Shown here one piece after another: positions 19,011-28,370 of a DNA stretch of 31,544 bases (within the stretch, counting starts at the first letter, position 1; each line of letters begins with the position of its first letter). Where the stretch lies: the NCBI GenBank assembly GCA_034698045.1, contig JAQGAU010000303.1:1-31544 (forward strand), read 5' to 3'. The notes beneath the pieces are model-generated. The model was not told where the DNA came from. It was given only the letters and a program-made list of their open reading frames with translations, and ran no database searches. Position numbers and translations under genes: made by a program. This DNA comes from Paramacrobiotus richtersi. Its lineage: Eukaryota > Tardigrada > Eutardigrada > Parachela > Macrobiotidae.

Positions 19011-21480
19011 GCGGTGGCAAATTGTTTCAATATTCGCTGTATAATAACACTGGTAATGTTCTCAGCAGAGTGTATCAGAAGGGAATTTCTGTGGTTTCAA
19101 ATCTTTATAGAGGAATTTGGGCTCCAGTTTGGGCTTGAACCTGTTTTTCACATTCTTATACGTCATTTAAACTGTCACACATGGAACTTGAGGCAGTACG
19201 GTGATTCCGGGAATATTCATAACGCAAGTCCCGTCGGTGCAGGTCAAGTTGAATGGAGGTGTAAATAAATCAGGGTCACCGCAGACTGCTGACGATCTAC
19301 AGCACGTGTTCACTGCATCTATAAAACCAAACAGTGCTATAAGCAGACTGCCGTCATGTTAGGAAGTAAGTATGGAAATGTTTGGAAAGAACCTATGCGA
19401 AAAAGCTAAGACAGTTACAGTGTATTCGATATCATAACATCAAAATTTTCAAGCTACGTGTGTGCAGCTTGAATACAATGCGGTACTTACGGACGCAATT
19501 TCGCTCAGGAATTGGTGCAGTACTGTTGGGGCGATGATAAGGAAAGCAGTTGCAGCGCCCATTGATGCAGGTCAGTCCGCGATTACCTGGGCATTCCGAC
19601 GAAGATGTGCACGCATCGAAATATCCCTTCTCTGCAACAACAGCATTTTTTATCGGTGTACAATGTATTCGTATAATAAAACCGTATAACAATTATCCGC
19701 GAAGGAAAGGTCACCTGTGCAAGAAAGGGTGCCGTTCACACTGGAATATTTTCCCGGAACGCCGTTGACTGTGAAACACTGGCACAACCCGCCACTGCAC
19801 ACCGAGAATCCATTCTCGGTAGCAATGCGTGGACATGGGAGGGAGGTGGCGTTACATGTCATGGCGCTGCTGGAATCAGTGCATGTGCCGTTGTGTAAAA
19901 CTCCATTGTTTTGGCATTGGCAGATTCCCGCTTCGCACGTCTGTCCTACAGCGCAGTCACCCGGCCGTGCTGTACAGTTTACCTGTTGACCTGTAAGGGA
20001 AGGTTGACATATCACACTGCTGACAGTTGAAGTTTGCTGAAAGAAGGCACGGTATTCACTGGAGAGTTAGAGAATGCTACTACAGAGTACAGACTCTTGT
20101 AGTGACTCAAGTTGTGATGATATATCTTCGCTCGATTCACGAGTTACAGTACATACTCCAGACTGGGGCCTCCAAGCGTTGTTCTGGTTGTCCCCCATAA
20201 ATTTGCAAAGAACTTGTGTACTTACGACACACCGTTCCCCCTGACCCCTGCGGACCGTATTTGCAGAAGCAGAAGCCATCATCAGAACCGGCATTAAGAG
20301 CACACCCTGCTTCCGGAAGATTCTGGCAATCCCAGTCCGTCGAGCATTCGGAAGTGGCTATGGGCGATCCCGGCTCTACAAACAATGACAACCCCAAGTC
20401 AGGTCCAGTGATGAAGCGTCAACTTTTTAGCTCTTTACGCGCAGACCAAACGTACCAGCAATGCAGTGATCGTTACCGCTTCTCCTATAACCGTCTTTGC
20501 AGTCGCACATGCCGTTTTTGCACTGGCTTCGCTTGGGTAAACATTTTTGGTTATCAACTCCACAAGGCTCTCCGAGGAAGAAACCGCTACGGGCACCAAA
20601 TCGGATGGTCTCTGCGTATTGTGCCGTAACGGATGATGACAGATAGAGCAGCGACATCTGTACATACAGAAATACTGACAAATATCACCACCGGAGTAAA
20701 CGCGATCAGGAAGGTTTGCTACTAATTTGTCAGTCACGCCATCCCTATATTAACAAGTTGGTAAAGCTGTCCCTTTCGCATTGTGGAAACAGTTGGTAAT
20801 AAAAAAGGACGCATAAGGTTTTGGAGGAATCTGCACAATTTTGAACTAACGATCAGTAAATTTTAGTAAGTGCAAGGTTAGGAAGTCCCACACTTTGGAA
20901 ATACACGGTTTGCCTGGACAATAGAAACGTTTGCTGTTACTTGTGAGGATAATGTTAGGCAGGCAAGTGAGCGTAAAGATTGCATTTCGCAAAAATCTGC
21001 ACATATGCGGCAATGCCAATGTATTCATCCGGCACACCTAATGTCAAATGTGGCTTACCATTAACAATCCGATTTGTAACAACGGCCGCTCCATGGTCAA
21101 CACGGATGATACAGCAGAGCTTGTATCAAAACTGGAAAATACTTACAAAAACATGCGTACAGTTTCTACCGCACACCAAACGAAAACGTATTCCCACAAA
21201 GTATAGGATTTATGATATTCAAATGAGTCCGTACGGCGGATGCAGCTAATACTGGTAACGATACGTGCAACATACAGAAGTAACAGTGGCTTCTTAAAGA
21301 ATTTTAAGTAAAAGCGCCGCACCAGTCTGTTTGCATAATAATTATGTGATAATGTTATCTTTAAACAGGGCATTGTTCTGTGTGCACCAGCGGAAATCGC
21401 AACTGATAACCAGTTGTTGCACTCGACAGGATGTTTGATTTACCAAGCTTTTGTTTTCACATGCGCAGCTGCTGCGTCTA
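18832..21480. repeat. Segmental tandem duplication, copy B
   Basis: Homologous to 16330-18420 in direct orientation, and carries the intact cysteine-rich gene. Homology covers introns and both flanks, not only exons, so the copies arose by DNA-level tandem duplication and not by retroposition. Confidence 0.8.
19167..21094 (-). CDS. Secreted protein with six-cysteine (EB/EGF-like) modules, six exons
   Basis: Exons, in transcript order: 21094-21059, 20657-20456, 20375-20226, 19990-19715, 19631-19491 and 19318-19167. All junctions are GT-AG. The sum is 957 nt and 318 aa. Residues 1-24 form a signal peptide (hydrophobic LLQIGLLMMSLLYL, likely cleavage VTA/Q) split across a phase-0 intron; all later introns are phase 1. 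The mature protein has 36 cysteines: 6 in exon 2, 6 in exon 3, 12 in exon 4, 6 in exon 5 and 6 in exon 6. The repeated pattern is C-x(5-8)-C-x(4-10)-C-x-C-x(8-17)-C with CxC at its centre (MCDC, FCFC, ICQC, LCQC, RCNC), as in EB or EGF-like modules. Six N-glycosylation sites are visible. No transmembrane or catalytic domain is seen. Role unknown; EB-module proteins are extracellular, with adhesion, receptor or defence roles. Exon 1 was chosen because it restores a full signal peptide and is conserved, with its donor, in copy A. Confidence 0.8.
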
Positions 21481-21799
21481 AAAGGCAAGAACCTTCTGCA
21501 AAATGCGCAGCGCATGAAAGATCAAAATTATTATGATATTTATACAAAAAGGGAGTACAGAAACGGCCGTCGTCAGTCTTATTAGCAAATAAGAAGCCTA
21601 GGAGAACGTATACCAGAATTAATTGGTGCATCTGCCGTCTGCGAACAATTGTGGGCATTCAAAAGAACAGCCAGTGCATGAGACATTACAAAAGTGCGCG
21701 ACAAACGCGTCAAACAACAAAACAAATATTCAAAAGTATTATCTGACATTAAATGTTTCCCACTGTTCCGAAAGTAAAGCCGCATTGCCTTAGTTAACA
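21480..21799. other. No gene recognised
   Basis: Spacer between the duplicated locus and a retroelement remnant. Short motif-free frames only. Confidence 0.4.
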
Positions 21800-22960
21800 C
21801 TAAGGTAATGCTAATGCCCCCGCTTCTGGAGAAACCGGACGAGTTGATCCGAGTGGCTTTGGAGACCATAACCAATACCCAAATGCTTGGCCCCGCGTTT
21901 ACCTTCAAGCAACACTCCCGGTTTCGCGAGGTGGTCTCGGTATCCGCCGGGCGAATGCGCTAGCTTGTTCAGCCTTTTAGGCTCCGCGCATTCGACCAGA
22001 CAGCTGGTACATGAGATTTACCTTGGCGGAAACGGAGAGACTGTTGCTACAGCAATAGACTGTTGGAAGGAGACCAGTGGATGCAGCGAAATTCCTCCAG
22101 AACTTGCGAGAGTTCACCAGTGTGTATGGGATAATGCAGTTATTGAGCGCGATGTGCGTACACTGTGGGAGACTGCTTCTACCAACCCGATGGTAGAAGC
22201 CCGGTTGAGAGCAGTAAGTTCGAAGTATGCCGGAGGCTGGCTGAATGCTTTACCGTCGAAGTTGTTCGGGAACTGGCTGGATGATCAAAGCTTCCGGATC
22301 GGAATGTGGTTGGGTGCCAAGCTGGTTGAACAGCACTCGTGCACTAACTGTGGGAAAGTCGTTATGGAGGCCGGATGGTATTCATGGATTGTCATGCAGA
22401 AAAGTCAGCGCTTTAAGGAAACAGAGACATAACGGTGTAAACGATGTTACGCTGCGGTCTTTGTGTAATGCGGGCGTGGAATCCTATCCGGAGCCAGCTG
22501 GTTTTGTTCGAGAAGACGGGAAGCGGCCGGACGGGGCCACACGGATGAGCTGGTTTCGTGGACAGCCTCTGGTTTGGGATGTTACCATTCGGGACACTGT
22601 TTGTGACACATATGTTGGCGCCACGTCGAAATGCGCCGGAGCAGCAGCTGAAGAGGCGGACGTGGCCAAGAAACACCATTATCGCACTATTTTGAATCGT
22701 TGTGTGTTTGTTCCCTTGGCTTGCGAGTCTTTTAGGGTGTGGTGCGAGGATGCAGTTGTTTTGTTAAAGGAAATCGGCAAACGGTTGTGTTTACGTACAG
22801 GAGAAAGCAGATCTACCTGTTTTTTGTTTCAGCGTTTAAGCATGGAAATTATGCGCGGTAACGTTAGTTTGATTTTAGCGACTGTTCCTTCGCGTGCTAA
22901 CTGGGACAAATTTTTTATTTGATTTTTGGAGTTTTTATGGTGTCAACATTGTCTCTTTGC
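21800..22960 (+). pseudogene. Non-LTR retroelement C-terminal third: CCHC finger plus restriction-like endonuclease
   Basis: This is the longest copy of the repeated retroelement end in the window. Parts in order: the tail of the RT region (LEKPDELIRVALETITNTQ near 21820, then SRFRGG-GIRRANA split across frames near 21920); LGSAHSTRQLVHEIYLGG; AVSSKYAGGWLNALPSKLFG; a finger-like C-x2-CG...HGLSCRK; then RHNGVNDVTLRSL, EPAG...DGKRPDG and LVWDVTIRDTV. The C-terminal block has VPLACESF, FLFQRLSMEI and RGNV, ending at 22922. Frame changes at about 21930 and 22370-22420 kill it, and the polymerase core is missing. R2-group non-LTR elements carry a CCHC motif and a PD-(D/E)xK endonuclease with an RPD...D signature at this place; I infer that class. 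CCAAATAAACATAAA just after the stop may be its 3' end. Confidence 0.8.
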
Positions 22961-23330
22961 TTCTGCCAAATAAACATAAACACTACCAGTAACTACGCTA
23001 ATACGGTGTGAAATTCAGGCAGCTATCTTGCCTCGCCGGTTGAATCATGAACAATTTTACCATCAAGAAGAACAAATTCTAAAAATTACAGAACCTGGAG
23101 TACTCACAAAACTGCAATGTAACGTGGACACCCGGAACAATGTTGAACAGATGAAAATAGGAAATAACTCACGCAAGTTACGGCAAGTACGTAAATACAT
23201 CTGTTGAATCTCTTCATTCAGCAAAGACACATAAAGAGACACTACATGTACCTCTAGCTTAAGGTAGAATGCCATCGATAAGAAAAACCTAGCCACACGC
23301 CCCGCGAAAACTAGAAATTAGCAGGTTAAT
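22961..23330. other. No gene recognised
   Basis: Short frames without motifs, lying between two retroelement remnants on opposite strands. A - strand frame at 23063-23296 lies directly downstream of the next remnant, but matches nothing I know. Confidence 0.35.
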
Positions 23331-23785
23331 CTAAAACAGCGGCATCATTAACTTTACAGTAACAAGTACAGGTACATTCAAACGACGCGCAAGCAAGGCA
23401 GTCGTGCTAGGCTTTCGCATCAGCCGGCGAATCTTCCTCCTCACCAACTGATTCATCCCAAAGAATGCCGCACCGAAAGTCACCAGTGTCTCGACAGCTA
23501 TAATGGGTAAAACAAGTAACCGCGCTTCTCCAGACTCCAGAGTGAAGACCGAGCTACTGGTTTTCTGTCTGCAGAGCGGCATACATAGCCGGGCGCTGCC
23601 AGCGACGCGAGGAGCCGCGACAGTTTATATAAGTACCGTAGTCGTACTACAAACTTCTGCAAGTAGCGGACCAGGTATATAACAGGTGCACCATCGCGTG
23701 CAGGAACCAACGTTAATCCATCCGGCCTGACAGCATCACGAAAAAAGCTCTCCGGGTTCAAGCTGACCAGGAAGACCGGCACTTT
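23331..23785 (-). pseudogene. Retroelement endonuclease-domain fragment, subfamily 3
   Basis: On the - strand, the first frame reads DAVRPDGLTLVPARDGAPVI (about 23735-23675), the RPDG half of the nuclease signature. Its expected WDV is lost (YLVRYL). After a frame change at about 23510 the second frame reads IIAVETLVTFG, then IRRLMRKPSTTALLARRLNV, equivalent to the A-E-S/T-F-G, TGE-R-T-FL-QRL block of the other copies. At residue level it is nearer to subfamily 2 than to subfamily 1, but distinct from both. It is about 450 bp and frameshifted. Confidence 0.6.
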
Positions 23786-24968
23786 TGGCGGTCCTCTTCA
23801 TTATACGTACTAGGCAGATACTGTTCAGTTCGATTTGCCGAGGCCAGTACCCTCTGGCTCCACTAATGCCGCACAAAAGACCGTGATGTCCAAGTGGACA
23901 TTTACCATCCTCCTGGAGAAAACGATCGCTGGCTCAAGATCTAGAATTCCAACATCAGCGAGCCCGTAAAGATCGACCATTTTTCGTAGCGTTTATGTAC
24001 TGTACCATGGTAGCGCATTTTTGGCGCAATATATTATCATTATTTAACACAAAGAAAAGATAGTGGCATGTGTTTTTAACTCATGGATCCGTAACTTAAG
24101 TCTGGCGGATGTAATGGCTGCCGATGAACTGTAGATGAAGGTTAACGGCTCGCCATACGTTGCACTGAAGTACCCTCACTGGTATATGTCATGGATGTTG
24201 TATACGTAATTGCTGCAGTCGCGATCGATTAGAATTCAATCAGATAATGGAGGGTTTTTGGAAATATGGATGTTGGTGGAAATTTAAATTTGCGGGAGAC
24301 TAATGGATCTTCCCAGCAGGCATAAGGCAAAACAAATTTTCCCCAGTGCGAATTCCATTTCACCGTGACGCTTCGGTCGCTGGCCGGTCATCAGCATGAT
24401 ACATCCCGCCGTGAAATCGGCTGAAGAGAATTCCGGATCGTGTGCGATTCTGAAGCATTCCTGTGTTATACGCGCTCCTATATATACCGCAATTCGGACC
24501 ATATATAATATGTTCTACGAATAAGATAAGATAAGATATAATATGGCTAAAGGACCTTAAATTACATTTTTTTACAATACTTTTATGCGAGTCCTACATT
24601 GACAGTTATCTCGCCAGTTTCATTTGGGGAACTTTTCGGCATAGCTGTTTGTATACACCGGACCGAATATTAATTGTTATCAAAAAATTTGTATAGTCTC
24701 GCGGTCCCAGCTCTCGGAGATTGTGGAGGAACACTTCTTCCAGAATCTGGATATTAGCTTGAAATTCGTCAAACTCAGATATTCAAAACACGAATCGACC
24801 AACCACGCTTGTATGAAATACAAACGCAAAGCAAAATTATTAAATATAATAAATATACTAATACAGAACAGAGTTTCCCATAGCTGATTCTCTACGAGCT
24901 TAAGGGGAATTCTGCGAACTGTCATTGGTACTAACGAGATCACAACAGCCGAGCATGTGTAAGCTATT
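23786..24968. other. No gene recognised
   Basis: The longest frames (- strand 24284-24502 and 24680-24943) carry no recognisable domain. A short AAGAT run sits at about 24520-24537. AT content rises towards the element that starts at 24971. Confidence 0.4.
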
Positions 24969-25383
24969 TACAGTGGAGTCTCCATGTATATACACTTCCA
25001 AGTAATATACACGTTCCATAATGTATACGATTTTTTTTAACCGAATAGATGCCGTAGGCTTAACATAGGGGGGAATCTCCAGGATGTATACACTTCCATA
25101 TTATATACATACAAGAAACGCATTCGGCTGCCGCCTCAGGGTTTCTTGTGATCACTGATCATCGTTTGAATAATATTGTAAGATATTTATCGGCCAAAGC
25201 GGAGCGAAGGTCCTCCATACTCAGCTCGAATGGATTTCGATGCCCGTCCGTCATCTGTCGGTCGGTCGGTCATTATTATTTTTTATCATTTATTTATCTA
25301 ATAATTATAATACATTGCGATTAGTATTTTTGATATTGTTATAGCTTTACAATTACTGTCGTTCTGTTCCTGGTCAGTTGGTC

Positions 25384-26935
25384 GGTACTGCATCCAAAAA
25401 TGCCGTTTCGGATATTACTGTGGGTTCGTTCTGTTTCCGGTCAGATGATCGGTACTGCATCCAAGTACCCCGTTTTGAATATTGCTGTTAGTTCGTTCTG
25501 CTTCCGGTCAGGTAGTGGTTTGTGCTTTCGGGAATCCCGTTTTAAATATTGCTGTTAGTTATTCTTTTCTGTTTCCGGTCAGGTAGTCGGTACTGCATCC
25601 AAGAATGCCGTTTTGAATATTGCTGCTAGTCCGTTCTGTTTCCGGTCAGATGGTCGGTACGGCAAGAATGCCGTTTTGAATATCGCTGTTAGTCCGTTCT
25701 GTTTCCGGTCAGATGGTCCGTACTGCATCGAAGAATCCTGTTTTGAATATTACAGTTCGTTTGTTCTGTTTCCGGTCAGATTGTCGATACTGCTTCCAGG
25801 AATCCTGTCCTGGATATTGCTGTTTGTCCGTTCTGTTTCCGGTCAGATGGTCGGTACTGCATCCAAGTATCACATTTTGAATATCGCTGTTAGTTCGTTC
25901 TGTTTCCGGTGTGGTTGTCGGTATTGCATCCAAGAATGCCGGTTTGAATATTACTGTAGGTTCGTTTGTTTCCCTTCAGATAGTCGGTACTGCATCCGAG
26001 TATCCCGTTGTAAATATCACTGTGGGGGTTCGTTCTGGTTCTGCTTAGATGGTCGGTGCTGCATTATGGCTCTCGTTTTGAATATTGCTGTTAGTTATTT
26101 CTTTCTGCTTAAATTCAGGTAGTCATTACCGCATCCAAGTATCCCGTTTTGAATATTGCTGTTAGTTAGTTCTTTCTGCTTCCGGTCAGATAGTCGGTAC
26201 TGCATCCAAGAATGCCGTTTTGAACATTGCCGCTAGTTTGTTCTATTTCCGGTCAGATGGTCGGTACTGCATCGAAGAATTCTGTTTTGAATTTGACAGT
26301 TCGTTTGTTCTGTTTCCGGTCAGATTGTCGATACTGCTTCCAAGAAATATGTTCTGTATATTGCTGTTAGTTCGTTCTGCTTCCGGTCAGATGGTCAGTA
26401 CGGCAAGAATGCCGTTTTGAATATTACTATTAGTTCGTTCTATTTCCGGTCATATGGTCGGTACTGCATCTAAGAATGACTTTCTTATTATTAGTCGCCG
26501 TCCCTATATACTCAAGAAAACTGCTTTTCATGGTGTCTGTGTGTTTGTCGCCATTATGCGCAACCGTGCAGTAATAATGGTGACTGAGGTTATATAGACA
26601 GATCAGGATTAATCAGTAAAGTGTGCCCCCCCTTCTCTCTTCGCTTCGGTCACCCAGTGCCCGCTATAGCGAGTGCACTTTCCTAGAAGTTAGTTCGTTC
26701 TGTTTTTGGTCAGATGGTCGGTACTGCATCCAAGTATCACATTCACATGGCTCTCGTTTTGAATATTGCTGTTAGTTATTTCTTTCTGCTTCCATTCAGG
26801 CAGTCATTACCGCATCCAAGTATCCCGTTTTGAATATTGCTGTTAGTTAGTTCTTTCTGCTTCCGGTCAGGTAGTCGGTACTGCATCCAAGAATCCCGTT
26901 TTGAATATTACTGGTAGCTTGTTCTGCTGTTTTGG
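25384..26935. repeat. 67-bp minisatellite, about 20 copies
   Basis: The consensus unit contains GTTTTGAATATTGCTGTTAG, TTCGTTCTGTTTCCGGTCAG and ATGGTCGGTACTGCATCCAA, then GAATCCC. Spacing of CGGTACTGCATCC is 67 bp in most units, with some shortened ones (for example the unit near 25660 lacks CTGCATCC). Copies differ by roughly one base in ten. The array is broken at 26486-26689 and resumes for about 3.6 units. A 169-codon frame crosses it (25613-26122), but 67 is not a multiple of three and the peptide simply cycles through frames, so I do not call it coding. Confidence 0.92.
26486..26689. other. Unique ~200-bp insert within the minisatellite
   Basis: The repeat stops after CATCTAAGAATG and resumes at GTTAGTTCGTTCTG, with about 17 bp of the unit replaced. 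The insert begins ACTTTCTTATTATTAGTCGC, has C7 followed by TTCTCTCTTCGCTTCGG, and ends GCACTTTCCTAGAA. It has no clear inverted ends and no frame of note. It could be a small mobile element or older sequence the array expanded around. Confidence 0.5.
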
Positions 26936-27748
26936 TCGGTTTACGAATTTATGACAGCACCGCATCGATCAAAGATTGAGAGATAAATCATTGTAGTTCA
27001 ATGACGTAATTGGTAGTGATGGTAGTATATCTTCGCTCGTTGTGACGGGTTAGAGCTTTTGCACGCTGATCTGGCTTGCCTTAGTGTAATGGGCGCGTTT
27101 TGTTTTTTTTGTGCGTTGGGGTTTTTAGACGTTTTCGTTTAAACGGTGGGATACCAAAAAGGTTTTTCCTATTGCCATTCGAAATGTTAAAAGATGGTAA
27201 TTGCCGGTTACTGGATAGTAAATTATGGACATAGTTTAGTTTTAGCTCCTCCAAGCAACGGCATATCACGGTTTGGTATATCCTTTACAATAACCTTTGC
27301 GGTAAGAATTACTACTCCGCGGGATTTGAAAGTATGCGTGCTGTGCCTAGCCAGATTTTTTTTTGAATAAAGAGATCATGTGACACCGTTTTCGACTATG
27401 GCCGACCTAGTGGTTTTGTCGGTTTTTGGTGATTTGATTTGGTTGTTTGGGTTTTTTGACCCTGGGGTCCGTATTATAGATCTTTGATTGATACACTTCG
27501 GCGCCTTACGCCGTAGACTGCTACCGTACATTATTGTCTCTGTTTAGTATACACTCTCAGATTTTGAAAAATGTTGGTCTGATAAATGTTCCTGATCTAC
27601 GAACTTCTGACTCCGTGATCTGCTAAAAAAGCGAATCTTAAAGTGTATATTGTGATGTTTTTCATTATCTTGCCTGATAAACTAATAAAACTCGGTGTGT
27701 CAAGCAAATATACGTTAAAAAAATTCAGAATTCGCTTGGCTCCGCCTT

Positions 27749-27785
27749 GGGGGGATTGGGGGGAACGTTTGGGGGGGCAGGGGGG
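27749..27785 (+). other. G-quadruplex motif
   Basis: Four G-runs of 6, 6, 7 and 6 (27749-27754, 27758-27763, 27771-27777 and 27780-27785) are separated by loops of 3, 7 and 2 bases. This is a strong canonical quadruplex pattern on the + strand. It lies about 80 bp inside the right end of the element. A single G6 run sits about 100 bp inside the left end (about 25070). Confidence 0.75.
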
Positions 27786-27870
27786 ACACTTCCAAATTAT
27801 ATACACTTCCGTATTATATACAGAGAATTCTTAACGGAGGGTGTATATATTATTGAGACTCCACTGTACT

Positions 27871-28370
27871 AGCCTTCGTTGTTGTTTATGATGACCAGAA
27901 TGTCGATAAACAGTGTCCAGAAATCCGTTTGTGCGCGCAACGTCCGGCTGTTGCACAATAGCGGCGAAAGTTTAAACACATTTCCTTCTCAAATAATTCA
28001 GCGTTTCATCCAAACTTCTTTATGCTTATATCAAAAACTGCACATATATATGATACTCGTTCTGAACCATTCTCAGCCCGGAGGTATGATTCTGAAATTT
28101 TAAAATGAATTTTGAAATTTTTGAAATTTATTTTAAAATTACTGAAAAATACCTCCGGGCTGAAAATGGTTCAGAACGATCATCATATACTGTATATGTG
28201 CAGTTTGTCACATAAGCATAAAGAAGTTTGGATGAAACGCTGAGTTATTTGAGACGGAAATGTGTTTAAACTTTTTGCCGCTATTGTGCAACAGCCGGAC
28301 GTTGCGCGCACAAACGGATTTCTGGACACTGTTTATTGATGTTTTGGTTATTATAAACAACAACGTAGCT
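27871..28370. repeat. Long foldback (inverted repeat), two ~240-bp arms
   Basis: The left arm begins AGCCTTCGTTGTTGTTTAT (27871) and the right arm ends ATAAACAACAACGTAGCT (28370). The arms pair over nearly their whole length at roughly nine bases in ten. One perfect block of nearly 60 bp runs from AAACAGTGTCCAGAAATCCG to CACAATAGCGGC in the left arm. The paired CAGCCCGGAGGT (28074-28085) and ACCTCCGGGCTG (28151-28162) lie close to a small AT-rich loop centred at about 28120. No protein frame is conserved. It starts four bases beyond the right terminal repeat of the neighbouring element. Transcription from either side would make a long double-stranded RNA hairpin. Confidence 0.92.

Larger units (their letters stand above)
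24971..27866. mobile_element. 2.9-kb terminal-inverted-repeat element, probably non-autonomous, pogo/Tigger-like ends
   Basis: The left end CAGTGGAGTCTC (24971-24982) is matched exactly, inverted, by GAGACTCCACTG (27855-27866). TA flanks both ends (24969-24970 and 27867-27868), as expected for a Tc1/mariner-superfamily target duplication. The CAGTGGA-CTC start resembles pogo/Tigger/jerky termini. Inside each end are copies of TATATACACTTCC (about 24989, 25086 with one change, and 27797), some in direct orientation. No transposase-like frame exists. The interior is mainly the 67-bp minisatellite (25384-26935) plus AT-rich unique DNA at 26936-27740. Either one element captured or expanded a minisatellite, or two unrelated ends bracket it by chance; the paired TA and exact 12-bp ends favour the former. 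Confidence 0.65.

Noticed and set aside
25613-26122. 169-codon frame with repeated NIAVSPFCFRSDG-like peptides
   Set aside because: It is a by-product of the 67-bp minisatellite. The period is not a multiple of three, so successive units are read in different frames; there is no start context or conserved protein pattern.
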